DNA from: CBDCUF01 sp965222525
GTDB lineage: Bacteria > Pseudomonadota > Alphaproteobacteria > Rickettsiales > UBA8987
DNA length: 64,000 nt
NCBI GenBank assembly: GCA_965222525.1
Contig: OZ244955.1
Coordinates: 434,001-498,000, forward strand
Reading direction: 5' to 3'
Shown here in pieces: positions 26,001-33,198 of the stretch. Below the pieces are notes generated by a model. That model made no database searches and was not told the origin of the DNA. It worked only from the letters and a program-made list of their open reading frames with translations. Within the stretch, counting starts at the first letter, position 1. The number at the start of each line of letters is the position of its first letter. Made by a program: the position numbers and the translations under genes.

Positions 26001-26829
26001 TACCGGCACTTACCCGCAGCCGCACAATATGTCCGCGCTGACGCCGCTCAAGTGCCGATTCATATGTCATAACCAGATCCTCACCCTCATCGGATATATC
26101 CAGTTCGCTATCCCGCACTACCCGCACCATAGCCGAATCCAGCAGTTCATAATCGGCAAAGAAATGCTCCATCATGAACTGGCGGACAATATCCTCAACC
26201 AGCGTAAATCTGGTGCTGGCAAAATCACTATGCGCACCACGGTCAGCAAGCCTGATAAACCGTGGCGAGTCATCGGGCAGTATAAGGAACGTATAAGCCT
26301 TGCGGTTGGTGGTACGGTGCTGCAAGCCGGCTATCAATGCAATCGCCAGATTGGGGATAAGCGGGGCGCTATCGGCAGAATCAGTAATAACAGGGGTGAG
26401 ATGCGGCTGTATGTTGGACGCAAAATAATTCTTCAGCCATTTCACATCCTCATCCGAATATTCATAAGGCGAAATAATCGCAATACCCTCGCCGGCAAGC
26501 TCATGACGCAATATCTCCCAGCATTCCTGCTGCGCGGTTACCAGCTCGTCGCTGTAAAGATTGATTTCGGAAAGCTGCGCCGATGGTGAAAGCCCGTCAT
26601 TACTGAGGCGGGTGACATTATGGCGAATCTGGTTGCGTATCCCCGCCACCCGTACCATGAAAAACTCATCCAGGTTACTGCCCGATATGGCAAGGAATTT
26701 CAGCCGCTCCAGAAGCGGATGAGTCTTGTTCAGCGCCTCCTCCAGCACCCGCTCGTTAAACGCAATCCACGACAATTCCCGATTGATAAAACGATTATCG
26801 GGAAGATTTTTTGTAGGGGTGTTTTCCAT
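23089..26829 (-). CDS. ppk: Polyphosphate kinase 1 - exopolyphosphatase (Ppk-Ppx) fusion
   Basis: A single 1246-residue frame. Residues 1-690 are a complete Ppk1: RFINRELSWIAFNERVLEEA N-terminus, SNLDEF, and the two catalytic-site histidines in GLKTHAKISL (about 443) and FLEHARIYCFGDG (about 606). After a short linker, residues about 727-1240 are a Ppx/GppA phosphatase: LDIGSNSVRLVIYDG, TSAVRDAADG, SGEEEARLAVMG and DLGGGSLELAQI. One protein would thus make and degrade polyphosphate. In many alphaproteobacteria the two genes are separate neighbours. A heptamer-type repeat adds GIQARIQARIQ at about 883-893, and another repeat tract encodes the last residues. Confidence 0.9.
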   Translation of the reverse strand: MENTPTKNLPDNRFINRELSWIAFNERVLEEALNKTHPLLERLKFLAISGSNLDEFFMVRVAGIRNQIRHNVTRLSNDGLSPSAQLSEINLYSDELVTAQQECWEILRHELAGEGIAIISPYEYSDEDVKWLKNYFASNIQPHLTPVITDSADSAPLIPNLAIALIAGLQHRTTNRKAYTFLILPDDSPRFIRLADRGAHSDFASTRFTLVEDIVRQFMMEHFFADYELLDSAMVRVVRDSELDISDEGEDLVMTYESALERRQRGHIVRLRVSAGISPQLGAFIEQAVGVDRDSITHTSDFVGLSDLSEIYDAIDQPEYKFPPLAARFPERIDDFDGDCFAAIQAKDIIVHHPYESFDVVVQFIRQAAHDPDVVEIRQTLYRTSSDSAIVKALIEAAEAGKKVTVVVEPKARFDEAANIRWGKGLQQAGARVVFGVAGLKTHAKISLITRQIGDITQQYVHYGTGNYHPVTAKVYSDLSFFTCDTALCRDAEKLFAYMEAAGDGSGSLPVPDFEKIYVSPFTIRKKLLSLIENEIAYAKKGRYASIWIKVNSLVDSELIDALYRASCAGVSVELVVRGICSLRPGVAGLSENIRVKSIVGRFLEHARIYCFGDGHALPSSRCRLFISSADWMPRNMNRRIELMVPVENPTVHEQVVSQIMVANMRDRKQSWSMQNDGFYRRHPWSDTSFSAHEFFISNPSLSGRGSALHGEQEELRGKQFANSFSRVAVLDIGSNSVRLVIYDGLKRVPLPLFNEKVLCALARNLEKTGRLNKKGVKLALESIRRFAHIVKAMDIRSVYCFATSAVRDAADGDEFVREVEQISAIKVDILSGEEEARLAVMGVAAAFYEAEGLVGDLGGGSLELAQINYQPEEESKEYRNTGIQARIQARIQDIVGQSVSFPLGPLRLQIMAKGQRNRAYEIIDEYLTQFPLEETLSGRPFYAVGGGWRAIAKIHMKRSHYPLSIIQSYEVSPQDFLDTLEYVSSLPPSKIRRLPGVSEDREETLAFSALVMERIIEIGRPDSIFFSTYGVREGMIFDQLPPETAGGDALIAGCSDMIASIVRNDGVEWVEYGRRLADWMSPLFDDETPHMVRLRLAACILSRIAWYENRSYRAEAAFRWVLDSELPAIDHWERIFLATAVYHRYRSRVDGSVDKIQSLLQDKWIKRARIIGFAMRLGYHMSGSSSELLAHTSVKIHGKKLVLTCNAKYQSLLGADIIKRLEKLARELNKKTEVRIRGSEDTKYP
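23104..23132. repeat. 7-bp repeat tract at the 3' end of ppk-ppx
   Basis: Read on the gene strand the units are cagaagt, cagaatc, cggggtt, cggaaga. They encode the end of the fusion protein (EVRIRGSED region). The word family matches the arrays at 1097 and 56501, so the C-terminal residues probably derive from a repeat. Confidence 0.5.
24151..24201. repeat. Tandem repeat inside the Ppx half of ppk-ppx
   Basis: Repeats built on gaatacag, including two 12-bp units (gctagaatacag, gccagaatacag), encode EYRNTGIQARIQARIQDI in frame. Related gaatacagg words form an intergenic array at 55702-55724, so this looks like an intergenic-type repeat that entered a gene. Confidence 0.65.
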
Positions 26830-26886
26830 TGTGAAATCGTTATATCGTATTTGTAAAAATACGGCAATAATATCGCGCTGTAAGTC

Positions 26887-27029
26887 GTGGCTCGTGACTT
26901 GTGGCTAGTGGCTCGCAGTTCTTTTTGTGGCGCTGTCTGTATCCCCATTTGCTTATAAGATAGCAGATGAATAAGTACCTTTGCAATTTACAATAACACG
27001 AACCACGAGTCACAAGTCACGAGCCACTA
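26887..27029. repeat. Facing pair of 7-bp arrays between zapE and ppk-ppx
   Basis: The left array (26887-26915: gtggctc, gtgactt, gtggcta, gtggctc) and the right array (26997-27029: cacgaac, cacgagt, cacaagt, cacgagc) are inverted copies separated by about 80 bp. They could fold as a long imperfect hairpin in readthrough RNA from zapE towards ppk-ppx. The right array overlaps the zapE stop codon. Confidence 0.65.
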
Positions 27030-28145
27030 ATACACAACATGCTCCTGTTTAAGATATTGCTCGGACTGCATTTCGGTGAGGCGGGAGATGGTGCGCTCGA
27101 ATTCAAATGAGCCGTCACCTTTGGTGTATAATCGCTCAGGGGAAGCTTCGGCGGTACAGATAAGCTTGGTTTTATGCTCATAAAGCTCGTCTATGAGGGT
27201 GACAAACCGTTTAGCCTCATTACGCTGCTCACGCTTCATAACAGGGATGTCGGCAAGCAATATAGTGCCGAATTCGCAAGATACCTCTATATAATCCGCA
27301 GCTCCCAACTCGGCCTCGCATAACTCGGCAAAGCTGAATATCGCCACATCACCATGACAGCGCTTCACAGGCAGTTTACGCCCCTGTACGGTAAGTGTAA
27401 CTGGTTCAAGATCGGCATTATTAGTCAGTTCAGCAAAAGTTTCGGTTATAAACCTGTCCGCCTTGCCGCCCAGAGGAGTGAAATACATGGTGGAGAGCGA
27501 TTTCAGCGCCTGTGTGCGGTAGTCGGTATCCCCCGTAAGTTCCACCACATCAAGCCGCTGCTTGAACATCTCGATAAAAGGCAGGAAATTCTGGCGCTGC
27601 AACCCGTCCTTGTATAAATCATCGGGATGACGGTTGGAAGTCGCCACCACCACCACTCCCGCTGCAAATAAATGCTCGAATAAACGCCCCAGAATCATTG
27701 CATCGGCAATATCACTCACCTGAAATTCATCGAAACATAACAGCCAGGCCTCATCGGCAATCTCCCTGGCAATATGCCTGACCGAATCGCCCTGTATATT
27801 AGGCTTGTTCTTATTCCTCAGCCGCCACATATGTATGTGCTTATGCACATCCAGCATGAAGCTGTGGAAATGAACCCGCTTCTTGCGTATAATAGGGCAG
27901 GATTCAAAGAATAAATCCATCAGCATGGATTTCCCACGCCCAACCCCGCCATATATGTAAAGGCCGTTGATATCGCAGGTTTCACGTTTATTGAACAGCC
28001 GGCTGATAATGTTATGATTCTGCTGCTTATGCTGTTCCAGTGCATCGGAGAGTGCACCCAGTTTCCCAGCAATTTCCTCCTGATTTGCATCCCGCCTTAT
28101 TTTTCCGCTTTCCACAAGCCGCCGGTATTTTGATATTATTGCCAT
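27027..28145 (-). CDS. zapE: ZapE/AFG1-type ATPase
   Basis: A 372-residue AAA-type P-loop ATPase that destabilises FtsZ filaments in E. coli and acts on mitochondrial proteins in eukaryotes. Walker A is YGGVGRGKSMLMDLFFE (about 59-75), RVHFHSFMLDVHKHIH follows, Walker B is LLCFDEFQVSDIADAM, and VVVATSNRHPDDLYKDGLQR is the sensor region. The ATG at 28145 (MAIISKYRRLVESG) matches the family start; an upstream in-frame start would add an unlikely hydrophobic leader. The last codons overlap a heptamer array. Confidence 0.9.
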   Translation of the reverse strand: MAIISKYRRLVESGKIRRDANQEEIAGKLGALSDALEQHKQQNHNIISRLFNKRETCDINGLYIYGGVGRGKSMLMDLFFESCPIIRKKRVHFHSFMLDVHKHIHMWRLRNKNKPNIQGDSVRHIAREIADEAWLLCFDEFQVSDIADAMILGRLFEHLFAAGVVVVATSNRHPDDLYKDGLQRQNFLPFIEMFKQRLDVVELTGDTDYRTQALKSLSTMYFTPLGGKADRFITETFAELTNNADLEPVTLTVQGRKLPVKRCHGDVAIFSFAELCEAELGAADYIEVSCEFGTILLADIPVMKREQRNEAKRFVTLIDELYEHKTKLICTAEASPERLYTKGDGSFEFERTISRLTEMQSEQYLKQEHVVY

Positions 28146-28261
28146 TACGTGTAGAGAACAACACAGAAACCACCAGGATAGTAACACTAGGAACCAAGCA
28201 CCCTACAAACCTCTGGCTTATTCATCGCAACAGGAGAGGTTGAAACCGACATCCAGAACTA

Positions 28262-28990
28262 CTACCGCCTGTCGCCGAGGAAATGCAGCAGGTGGATCAT
28301 CAGATTGATGAAGTCGAGATAGAGGCTAAGTGCGCCCATAATCGCTGCCTTGCCGAGCATGGCTCCACCGGCACCAATCTGGTAATAGGTATGCTTGATT
28401 TTCTGGGTATCATATGCAGTGAGCCCGACAAATATTATTATCGCCGCTACCGAAACCACAAAATGCATCATTTCGCTTTTCATAAAGATATTAACTATAC
28501 TGGCAATAATAATCCCGATCAGTCCCATAAACAGGAATGTCCCCATCCCTGACAAATCACGTTTGGTTGTATAGCCATAAAGACTGAGCGCACCGAACAT
28601 TGCTGCTGTAATAAAGAATACACGGGCTACACTGGCTCCGGTATAAGCAAGGAATATCACGCTCAACGACAGCCCCATTAATGCAGAATACAGATAAAAC
28701 GCTGTTTTTGCCCCATTTTCGGACATGGTAGGCATTTTAAAACCTAAATAAAACACCATAATTAGCGGCGCAAACATTACCAGATACATCTGCGGGCCGC
28801 CGAAAAGCATCTGTATCATGGCCTCCGAATTAGCGGTAAACCAGGCTACCAGACCGGTCACAGCAATCCCTATTGCCATATGGTTATAAACCCTGAGCAT
28901 ATGGTCACGCAGCCCTTGGTCATATTCAACGGCACTACCCTCCGTCCTTACGGAATTATCCCTGTTGCGATTGGTGTAATCTACAGTCAT
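28262..28990 (-). CDS. Bax inhibitor-1/YccA family membrane protein
   Basis: A 242-residue protein with seven predicted membrane spans after a polar N-terminus (about residues 1-28). The family signature is visible in the last helices (LTAYDTQKIKHTYY, then ALSLYLDFINLMIHLLHFLG). Bacterial members act as membrane proton/calcium leak or FtsH-modulating proteins; the role here is by family only. The ATG at 28990 has a strong ribosome-binding site (aaggaga). It ends 116 bp before zapE. Confidence 0.92.
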   Translation of the reverse strand: MTVDYTNRNRDNSVRTEGSAVEYDQGLRDHMLRVYNHMAIGIAVTGLVAWFTANSEAMIQMLFGGPQMYLVMFAPLIMVFYLGFKMPTMSENGAKTAFYLYSALMGLSLSVIFLAYTGASVARVFFITAAMFGALSLYGYTTKRDLSGMGTFLFMGLIGIIIASIVNIFMKSEMMHFVVSVAAIIIFVGLTAYDTQKIKHTYYQIGAGGAMLGKAAIMGALSLYLDFINLMIHLLHFLGDRR

Positions 28991-29119
28991 TTCGCATCTC
29001 CTTGCTTTTTAGTTGTAACGGTAAAACCCACTATAAATGCATTATAGTGCTTCATATACAACATTTCAAGTATTTGTGCAAAATCTACTGAAAGTTAAGT
29101 TTCACCATGGAATTAGAGC

Positions 29120-29435
29120 CTTCAGGTTGTTCCGTAACTGTCATTAACCATTGACCTGAAGCCGGTTTTTCTCTAACCTTCCAGTCTGGAGCAACGATTA
29201 CAGTTGCCCTAGGGAACGGAAAGCCCTTAGCCACAAGGATGTGCCTCCTAAGACAACCGATATATTCCTCGGGGTCAAGGGAGGCAGAGAAATACCCTGC
29301 CCGATCATATGGTTAGGTAGTAAATACTCTGTACTGATCCTTGTGGCCAGTCTTTCCGATCCCTTGGCCTCCAGAAATATTTTGGAGTGTCCTGGAAGCC
29401 AAGGGGGCACATCAGGAGAAGAAATTTTCTCCTGA
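29120..29435. other. Hairpin-rich non-coding region (candidate structured RNA)
   Basis: Fills most of the 465 bp between the BI-1 gene and the XRE regulator. Stems seen: CTTCAGGT/ACCTGAAG (29120-29127 with 29154-29161); GGGAACGGAAAG with CTTTCCGATCCC (29212-29223 with 29352-29363, one mismatch) enclosing a perfect GCCACAAGGAT/ATCCTTGTGGC (29230-29240 with 29337-29347); CTTGGCCTCCAG/CTGGAAGCCAAG (29363-29374 with 29392-29403, one mismatch); TCAGGAGAA/TTCTCCTGA (29412-29420 with 29427-29435). Short open frames on both strands resemble nothing. It may be a non-coding RNA, a long regulatory leader, or a mobile palindrome; no known RNA family could be confirmed by eye. Confidence 0.45.
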
Positions 29436-29455
29436 GATAAAGACAATAACAAAGG

Positions 29456-29869
29456 GTGCAGGGTGTGTCTATAGAAGCAAATGAGCAGGCTCTATCCGAA
29501 GGGGAGAAAAGTCAGGCGGAGAAAGATAACGAGTTTGATATCGAACTTGGTCGCAAGATTCGCCTGGCGCGGACATTGCGGGGAATAAAGCAGAGAGAGC
29601 TGGCGGATATTCTGGGGGTTTCCTTCCAGCAGGTGCAGAAATACGAAACCGGAGCCAATCGTGTCAGTGCTATAAAACTATGGAAAATAACCAATATACT
29701 CAATGTTCCGGTAAATTATTTTTACCCCGATAGCAGCGGGATTCTTGAGCAACCTGCATTAAATAACAGGATTATCACGCAGATAGTAAAAATGCTTCTA
29801 TCTGCCGGACCTGAAGCACAGAAGAATTTATATCACTTTCTACGAAGGGTGATGGATAAAACCACCTAA
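29456..29869 (+). CDS. XRE-family helix-turn-helix regulator
   Basis: A 137-residue DNA-binding protein with a Cro/CI-type helix-turn-helix at about residues 24-78 (LGRKIRLARTLRGIKQRELADILGV, SFQQVQKYETGANRVSA) and a C-terminal alpha-helical segment (IITQIVKMLLSAGPEAQKNL). This size and layout match the SinR/PraR-like regulators common in alphaproteobacteria. The start is uncertain: GTG at 29456 or GTG at 29465; there is no nearby ATG. A strong hairpin lies 20 bp upstream. It is convergent with the capD-like gene, overlapping by 4 bp. Confidence 0.88.
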   Translation: MQGVSIEANEQALSEGEKSQAEKDNEFDIELGRKIRLARTLRGIKQRELADILGVSFQQVQKYETGANRVSAIKLWKITNILNVPVNYFYPDSSGILEQPALNNRIITQIVKMLLSAGPEAQKNLYHFLRRVMDKTT

Positions 29870-31770
29870 CCTGCCATAGCTTCTTTTTCCTCTAAATATG
29901 CAAATTCAGGGAGGGTTTCCTTGAGGACGGAGATGGCTTTCTGATCGTCGTGAGCAGTAATTGCAGAGTGGAGTTTTTTAATCATTTTATTCATATGGTT
30001 TATGTCCGCTTTCTGCGGGGTAGCCCGCATGATGGAATCATATTCAGTTTGCTGCGGGTTTTCCGACCCATAGAAAAGCTCCTCGTATAATTTCTCGCCG
30101 GGGCGCAGGCCGGTATATTCAATTTTTATATCTATTTCCGGACGTAAGCCCGCCAGGGTAATCACCTGCTCGGCCAGGTCACGGATACGCACTGCACCGC
30201 CCATATCAAGCACAAAAGTCTCACTTCCCTGATTTTCTGCTTCAATTGAAGAAGCTTGCAAAACCAATTCCACCGCCTCCCTTACCGTCATGAAATAGCG
30301 GGTAATTTCGGGATGGGTAACCGTAAGCGGCCCACCCTGCTCAAGCTGCTCCTTGAATAACGGGATAACCGACCCTGTCGATCCCAATACATTACCGAAC
30401 CGCACTATCACCAATCTGGTGTTGCCATTCTTCCCATTACTGCCAAGTGCATTTATATATTGCTCCGCTACCCGCTTGGTCGCCCCCATGGTGTTAGCCG
30501 GATTAACCGCCTTGTCAGTGGAAATCATCACCATTGCCTGAACGCCCGCCTCTACAGCCGCATCGGCCACATTTTTACTGCCGATAATATTGGTAAACAT
30601 CGCCTCACACGGGTTCAATTCCGACATAGGCACGTGCTTTAATGCCGCCGCATGGAATATAATCTCCGCCCGCTCCCGCTTCAGTGCCATATCAAGGCTT
30701 CCCCTGTCCCTGATATCGCCGATAACCGGACTGCGGAGAATCTTGCGGAATTTCTCCCCAAGCTCATGGTCAATCCTGTACAGGCCATATTCGCAATTAT
30801 CAAACAGGGTTATATGTGCAGGCTCGTATCCCGCTATCTGCCGGCATAATTCACTACCTATAGTTCCCCCCGCACCGGTTACCATAATCCGTTTTCCCTG
30901 GACAAGACTGCGCATGGCATCACGGTTAAGTGCATTCTGCGGACGGCCGAGCAAATCCTCCACCGCAATCGGCCGCATTTCCATCTTCCCGGCACCGGCC
31001 TGTTGAAAGTCGGTAATCCGCCGCAGACGGGCTACAGTCAATCCCAGCCTGTCCGCTGTTTCAAGCAGACCCGAGATCGACACTCCGTCAAACATATCCG
31101 GTGCAATTACAAGCTTTTGCGGAGGACTGCCTTTCGCCTTTAATTTCCTTGCAACCTTCTCTATTGCACCAACCCCGCCATATACCTTAACATTATGGAT
31201 ATATTGTCCTTCCCTGTTATCATCGACAATCCCCACCACATCATACTCGGTGTTACTTCTTCCCTGTGTATTACGCAGGAATATTTCGGTATGACCGTTT
31301 AATCCAACCAGTAATACCGGAATCCTGCGAGTATCCGGTATATCAAACGCAATGTTAAACGAGCGCTGCTTTATCATACGGTAAATAAAACGTGGCCCTC
31401 CAAGCAATGCCAGTAATACAAACCAGTTGATAACCAGAACCGAGCGGGAATAGGTCTCCAGGCGGGTAATCATGAACATAACCGGCAGGAATATCAGGAT
31501 TGTAAGTGTTACCGCCTTGACCAGCGCTATTAAATCCTGTGTCGAGAAATAGGCCCATGAACGGTTGTAAATCCGGAAATATGAAAATACCACGACACTT
31601 ACCAGTGCAAATACCAGCGATTCCTTAAATAAATCAGGGTCGGTAACCAGCAACTCATCCCCTATACGCAGATAGGAAGCCAGTATCAGGCTGAAGAAAG
31701 CCATAATACTGTCATGCACTGCTGTTATGTGTGCTTTTTTCAGTTTCATTACAGATAGAAGATGGACCAT
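29866..31770 (-). CDS. capD: CapD/WbpM-type nucleotide-sugar 4,6-dehydratase
   Basis: A 634-residue inner-membrane enzyme. Four membrane spans occupy about residues 12-130. A Rossmann-like CoA-binding domain (VLLVGLNGHTEIFLRN) follows, then an extended SDR domain with MVTGAGGTIGSELCRQI (about 295-310), MISTDKAVNPANTMGATKR (catalytic region; MGATK replaces the usual YxxxK, as in this subfamily), RFGNVLGSTGSVIPLF and GLRPGEKLYEELF. It probably makes a 4-keto-6-deoxy UDP-GlcNAc precursor for O-antigen, capsule or glycan. No glycan cluster surrounds it; mreD lies 5 bp upstream on the same strand. Confidence 0.9.
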   Translation of the reverse strand: MVHLLSVMKLKKAHITAVHDSIMAFFSLILASYLRIGDELLVTDPDLFKESLVFALVSVVVFSYFRIYNRSWAYFSTQDLIALVKAVTLTILIFLPVMFMITRLETYSRSVLVINWFVLLALLGGPRFIYRMIKQRSFNIAFDIPDTRRIPVLLVGLNGHTEIFLRNTQGRSNTEYDVVGIVDDNREGQYIHNVKVYGGVGAIEKVARKLKAKGSPPQKLVIAPDMFDGVSISGLLETADRLGLTVARLRRITDFQQAGAGKMEMRPIAVEDLLGRPQNALNRDAMRSLVQGKRIMVTGAGGTIGSELCRQIAGYEPAHITLFDNCEYGLYRIDHELGEKFRKILRSPVIGDIRDRGSLDMALKRERAEIIFHAAALKHVPMSELNPCEAMFTNIIGSKNVADAAVEAGVQAMVMISTDKAVNPANTMGATKRVAEQYINALGSNGKNGNTRLVIVRFGNVLGSTGSVIPLFKEQLEQGGPLTVTHPEITRYFMTVREAVELVLQASSIEAENQGSETFVLDMGGAVRIRDLAEQVITLAGLRPEIDIKIEYTGLRPGEKLYEELFYGSENPQQTEYDSIMRATPQKADINHMNKMIKKLHSAITAHDDQKAISVLKETLPEFAYLEEKEAMAG

Positions 31771-31775
31771 ATATA

Positions 31776-32270
31776 CTACAGTTTTTCAAGTCTTATTATG
31801 CTAAAAACTTTATGGATGAGGGGGTATAATAATATGGTGGCGGCGAATTGCAGTAACAGGGAGGATGAATAGAGGAACTGGCCGTAATATACGGAGTTTA
31901 TCAGCCAGTTACAACATTCATACAGCAATACGGAAAGGGCAAAAAACAGCCATACGACAAAAAACGCTTCACGGGCAAGGAAGCGGCGCTGGGATGAGAC
32001 AATCCACCATAACAGTAGCAATAGCAGCGAGGTTATTCCAAGCGGGGTGTTGTATAGTAAATCCTGGAACAGTCCGAGTGCGAATATGAATGGCTTCGAC
32101 ATTATCTCGGGCCGGTATACCGCCCAGTAATATACTGACATGGCGGCAAACAGGGGGATAAAGGATGATTTGCTGAATATGTCGAGATTGACCGCACCGG
32201 CAATTACCAGCATTACGGTTATAAGTCCGGGGAGGAATAGTTTAAATGGAGTAGTAATCTTGCTCGCCAT
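31776..32270 (-). CDS. mreD: Rod shape-determining protein MreD
   Basis: A 164-residue multi-spanning inner-membrane protein (about five hydrophobic segments). FIFALGLFQDLLYNTPLGITSLLLLLLWW contains the family motif (G..qDl....plG). MreD works with MreC, MreB, RodA and PBP2 in lateral wall growth. In most proteobacteria mreD directly follows mreC; here mreC is about 9.7 kb away on the opposite strand and mreB is not in the window. It is immediately followed by the capD-like gene, a likely two-gene transcript. Confidence 0.8.
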   Translation of the reverse strand: MASKITTPFKLFLPGLITVMLVIAGAVNLDIFSKSSFIPLFAAMSVYYWAVYRPEIMSKPFIFALGLFQDLLYNTPLGITSLLLLLLWWIVSSQRRFLAREAFFVVWLFFALSVLLYECCNWLINSVYYGQFLYSSSLLLQFAATILLYPLIHKVFSIIRLEKL

Positions 32271-32346
32271 ATCGAAGCTATATGCAGTACCCCTGTGAGC
32301 ATATTATATAGCAGTGGGAATTACAAGCTGTCGGATGGAAAGGAGA

Positions 32347-32625
32347 CTACCAGTTGTACTGAAAGTAGTACCCGCCGTCGGAATTATCCTGCTGAATTAC
32401 CGGGGTACCACCATACCCGCGGCCCGAGCCTGCAGGCCTGTAGCCATCGAAGCTGCGCCTGGACGGCGATGCACGTCGGGTGGTACCTATGCTCTTGAAA
32501 GAGTGGGAGCTTGAGCCTTTGTTATACCGCTTGCCACACCCCCTGCCCGCATCGGCGGACACGGGTGCGAAACACACCATAGAAGCAAATACAAATATAA
32601 CGGTTAGTGTAATGACCTTTTTCAT
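32347..32625 (-). CDS. Small secreted Gly/Ser/Arg-rich protein
   Basis: The start is placed at the ATG giving MKKVITLTVIFVFASMVCFAPVSA, a clear signal peptide; 92 residues in all. The mature part is rich in Gly, Ser, Arg and Tyr (RASPSRRSFDGYRPAGSGRGYGG) with one cysteine. I do not recognise a family; it looks disordered. Upstream and downstream neighbours give no clue. Confidence 0.6.
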   Translation of the reverse strand: MKKVITLTVIFVFASMVCFAPVSADAGRGCGKRYNKGSSSHSFKSIGTTRRASPSRRSFDGYRPAGSGRGYGGTPVIQQDNSDGGYYFQYNW

Positions 32626-32739
32626 AGATGCCAACAATTCTACCAGAAATTTTATATAAATGCAAGCAACTAACAAATACACCAAATAACACAAGACAAG
32701 TTTCCTGCATTCCTAACCTCCCGTATTCCTGTTTTTTTA

Positions 32740-32934
32740 CTAAGCGATAGTATCAGGATACAGCATTGCATGCAGGCGGGCGATTTCGTCTCTCAGCCAT
32801 AGCTTGCGTTTCTTCAGCCTTTGTACATATATCTGGTTTACGGTTTTCTCGCTGGAGGAAATCATCTCGTCAAGCGCACGATGCTCGTCTTCCAGAGTTG
32901 CCAGTTTCTGAAATATCTTCTTCTCTTCGTCCAT
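32740..32934 (-). CDS. YdcH/DUF465 family small protein
   Basis: 64 residues from the ATG at 32934; a TTG at 32979 would add 15 residues. Charged and helical throughout, with LATLEDEHRALDEMI and VQRLKKRKLWLRDEIARLHAMLYP, which match the small DUF465 proteins very common in alphaproteobacteria, often in multiple paralogues. Function unknown; probably a helical hairpin. Confidence 0.8.
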   Translation of the reverse strand: MDEEKKIFQKLATLEDEHRALDEMISSSEKTVNQIYVQRLKKRKLWLRDEIARLHAMLYPDTIA

Positions 32935-33071
32935 TGTTACGTGTGTGTTATAAGTGGTTGTATCTATCGGATCCGGCAAGTCCTACATTACCTGCGGGTG
33001 AAGATTATAACAGAAAATAACGGCGATTTCATCATAAAAATAATGGAGTTTATATTATTTTTCCCTTATGT

Positions 33072-33180
33072 ATAGTGATTTCTATTTTCAGAAATCACTA
33101 TGAATACCTGCGCAGCAGGGATTCCACCGCGCAAGCGAGCGTAATTTTACGTAAGTAAAATTAGAAAATACTATAGTATA
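33072..33180. repeat. Hairpin-bearing repeat upstream of argC
   Basis: ATAGTGATTTC (33072-33082) and GAAATCACTAT (33091-33101) form a perfect 11-bp stem. A second dyad, TAATTTTACGTAAGTAAAATTA, sits near 33150. The segment ends close to the argC start. The composite palindromic form resembles the other elements here, but I see no second copy. Confidence 0.5.
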
Positions 33181-33198
33181 CTGAAACAGTTTTTGCTT

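Noticed and set aside
25936..26589. A 217-residue forward frame within ppk-ppx
   Set aside because: Antisense to well conserved Ppk sequence; no ribosome-binding site or recognisable content.
29212..29363. Assignment of this structure to 6S RNA, tmRNA or RNase P RNA
   Set aside because: The conserved sequence blocks of tmRNA and RNase P are not there, and the 6S resemblance is only general shape, so no family name was given.
29198..29452. 84-residue reverse and 64-residue forward frames in the hairpin-rich region
   Set aside because: Low similarity to any known protein style, and the DNA is dominated by paired arms; more likely RNA or repeat.
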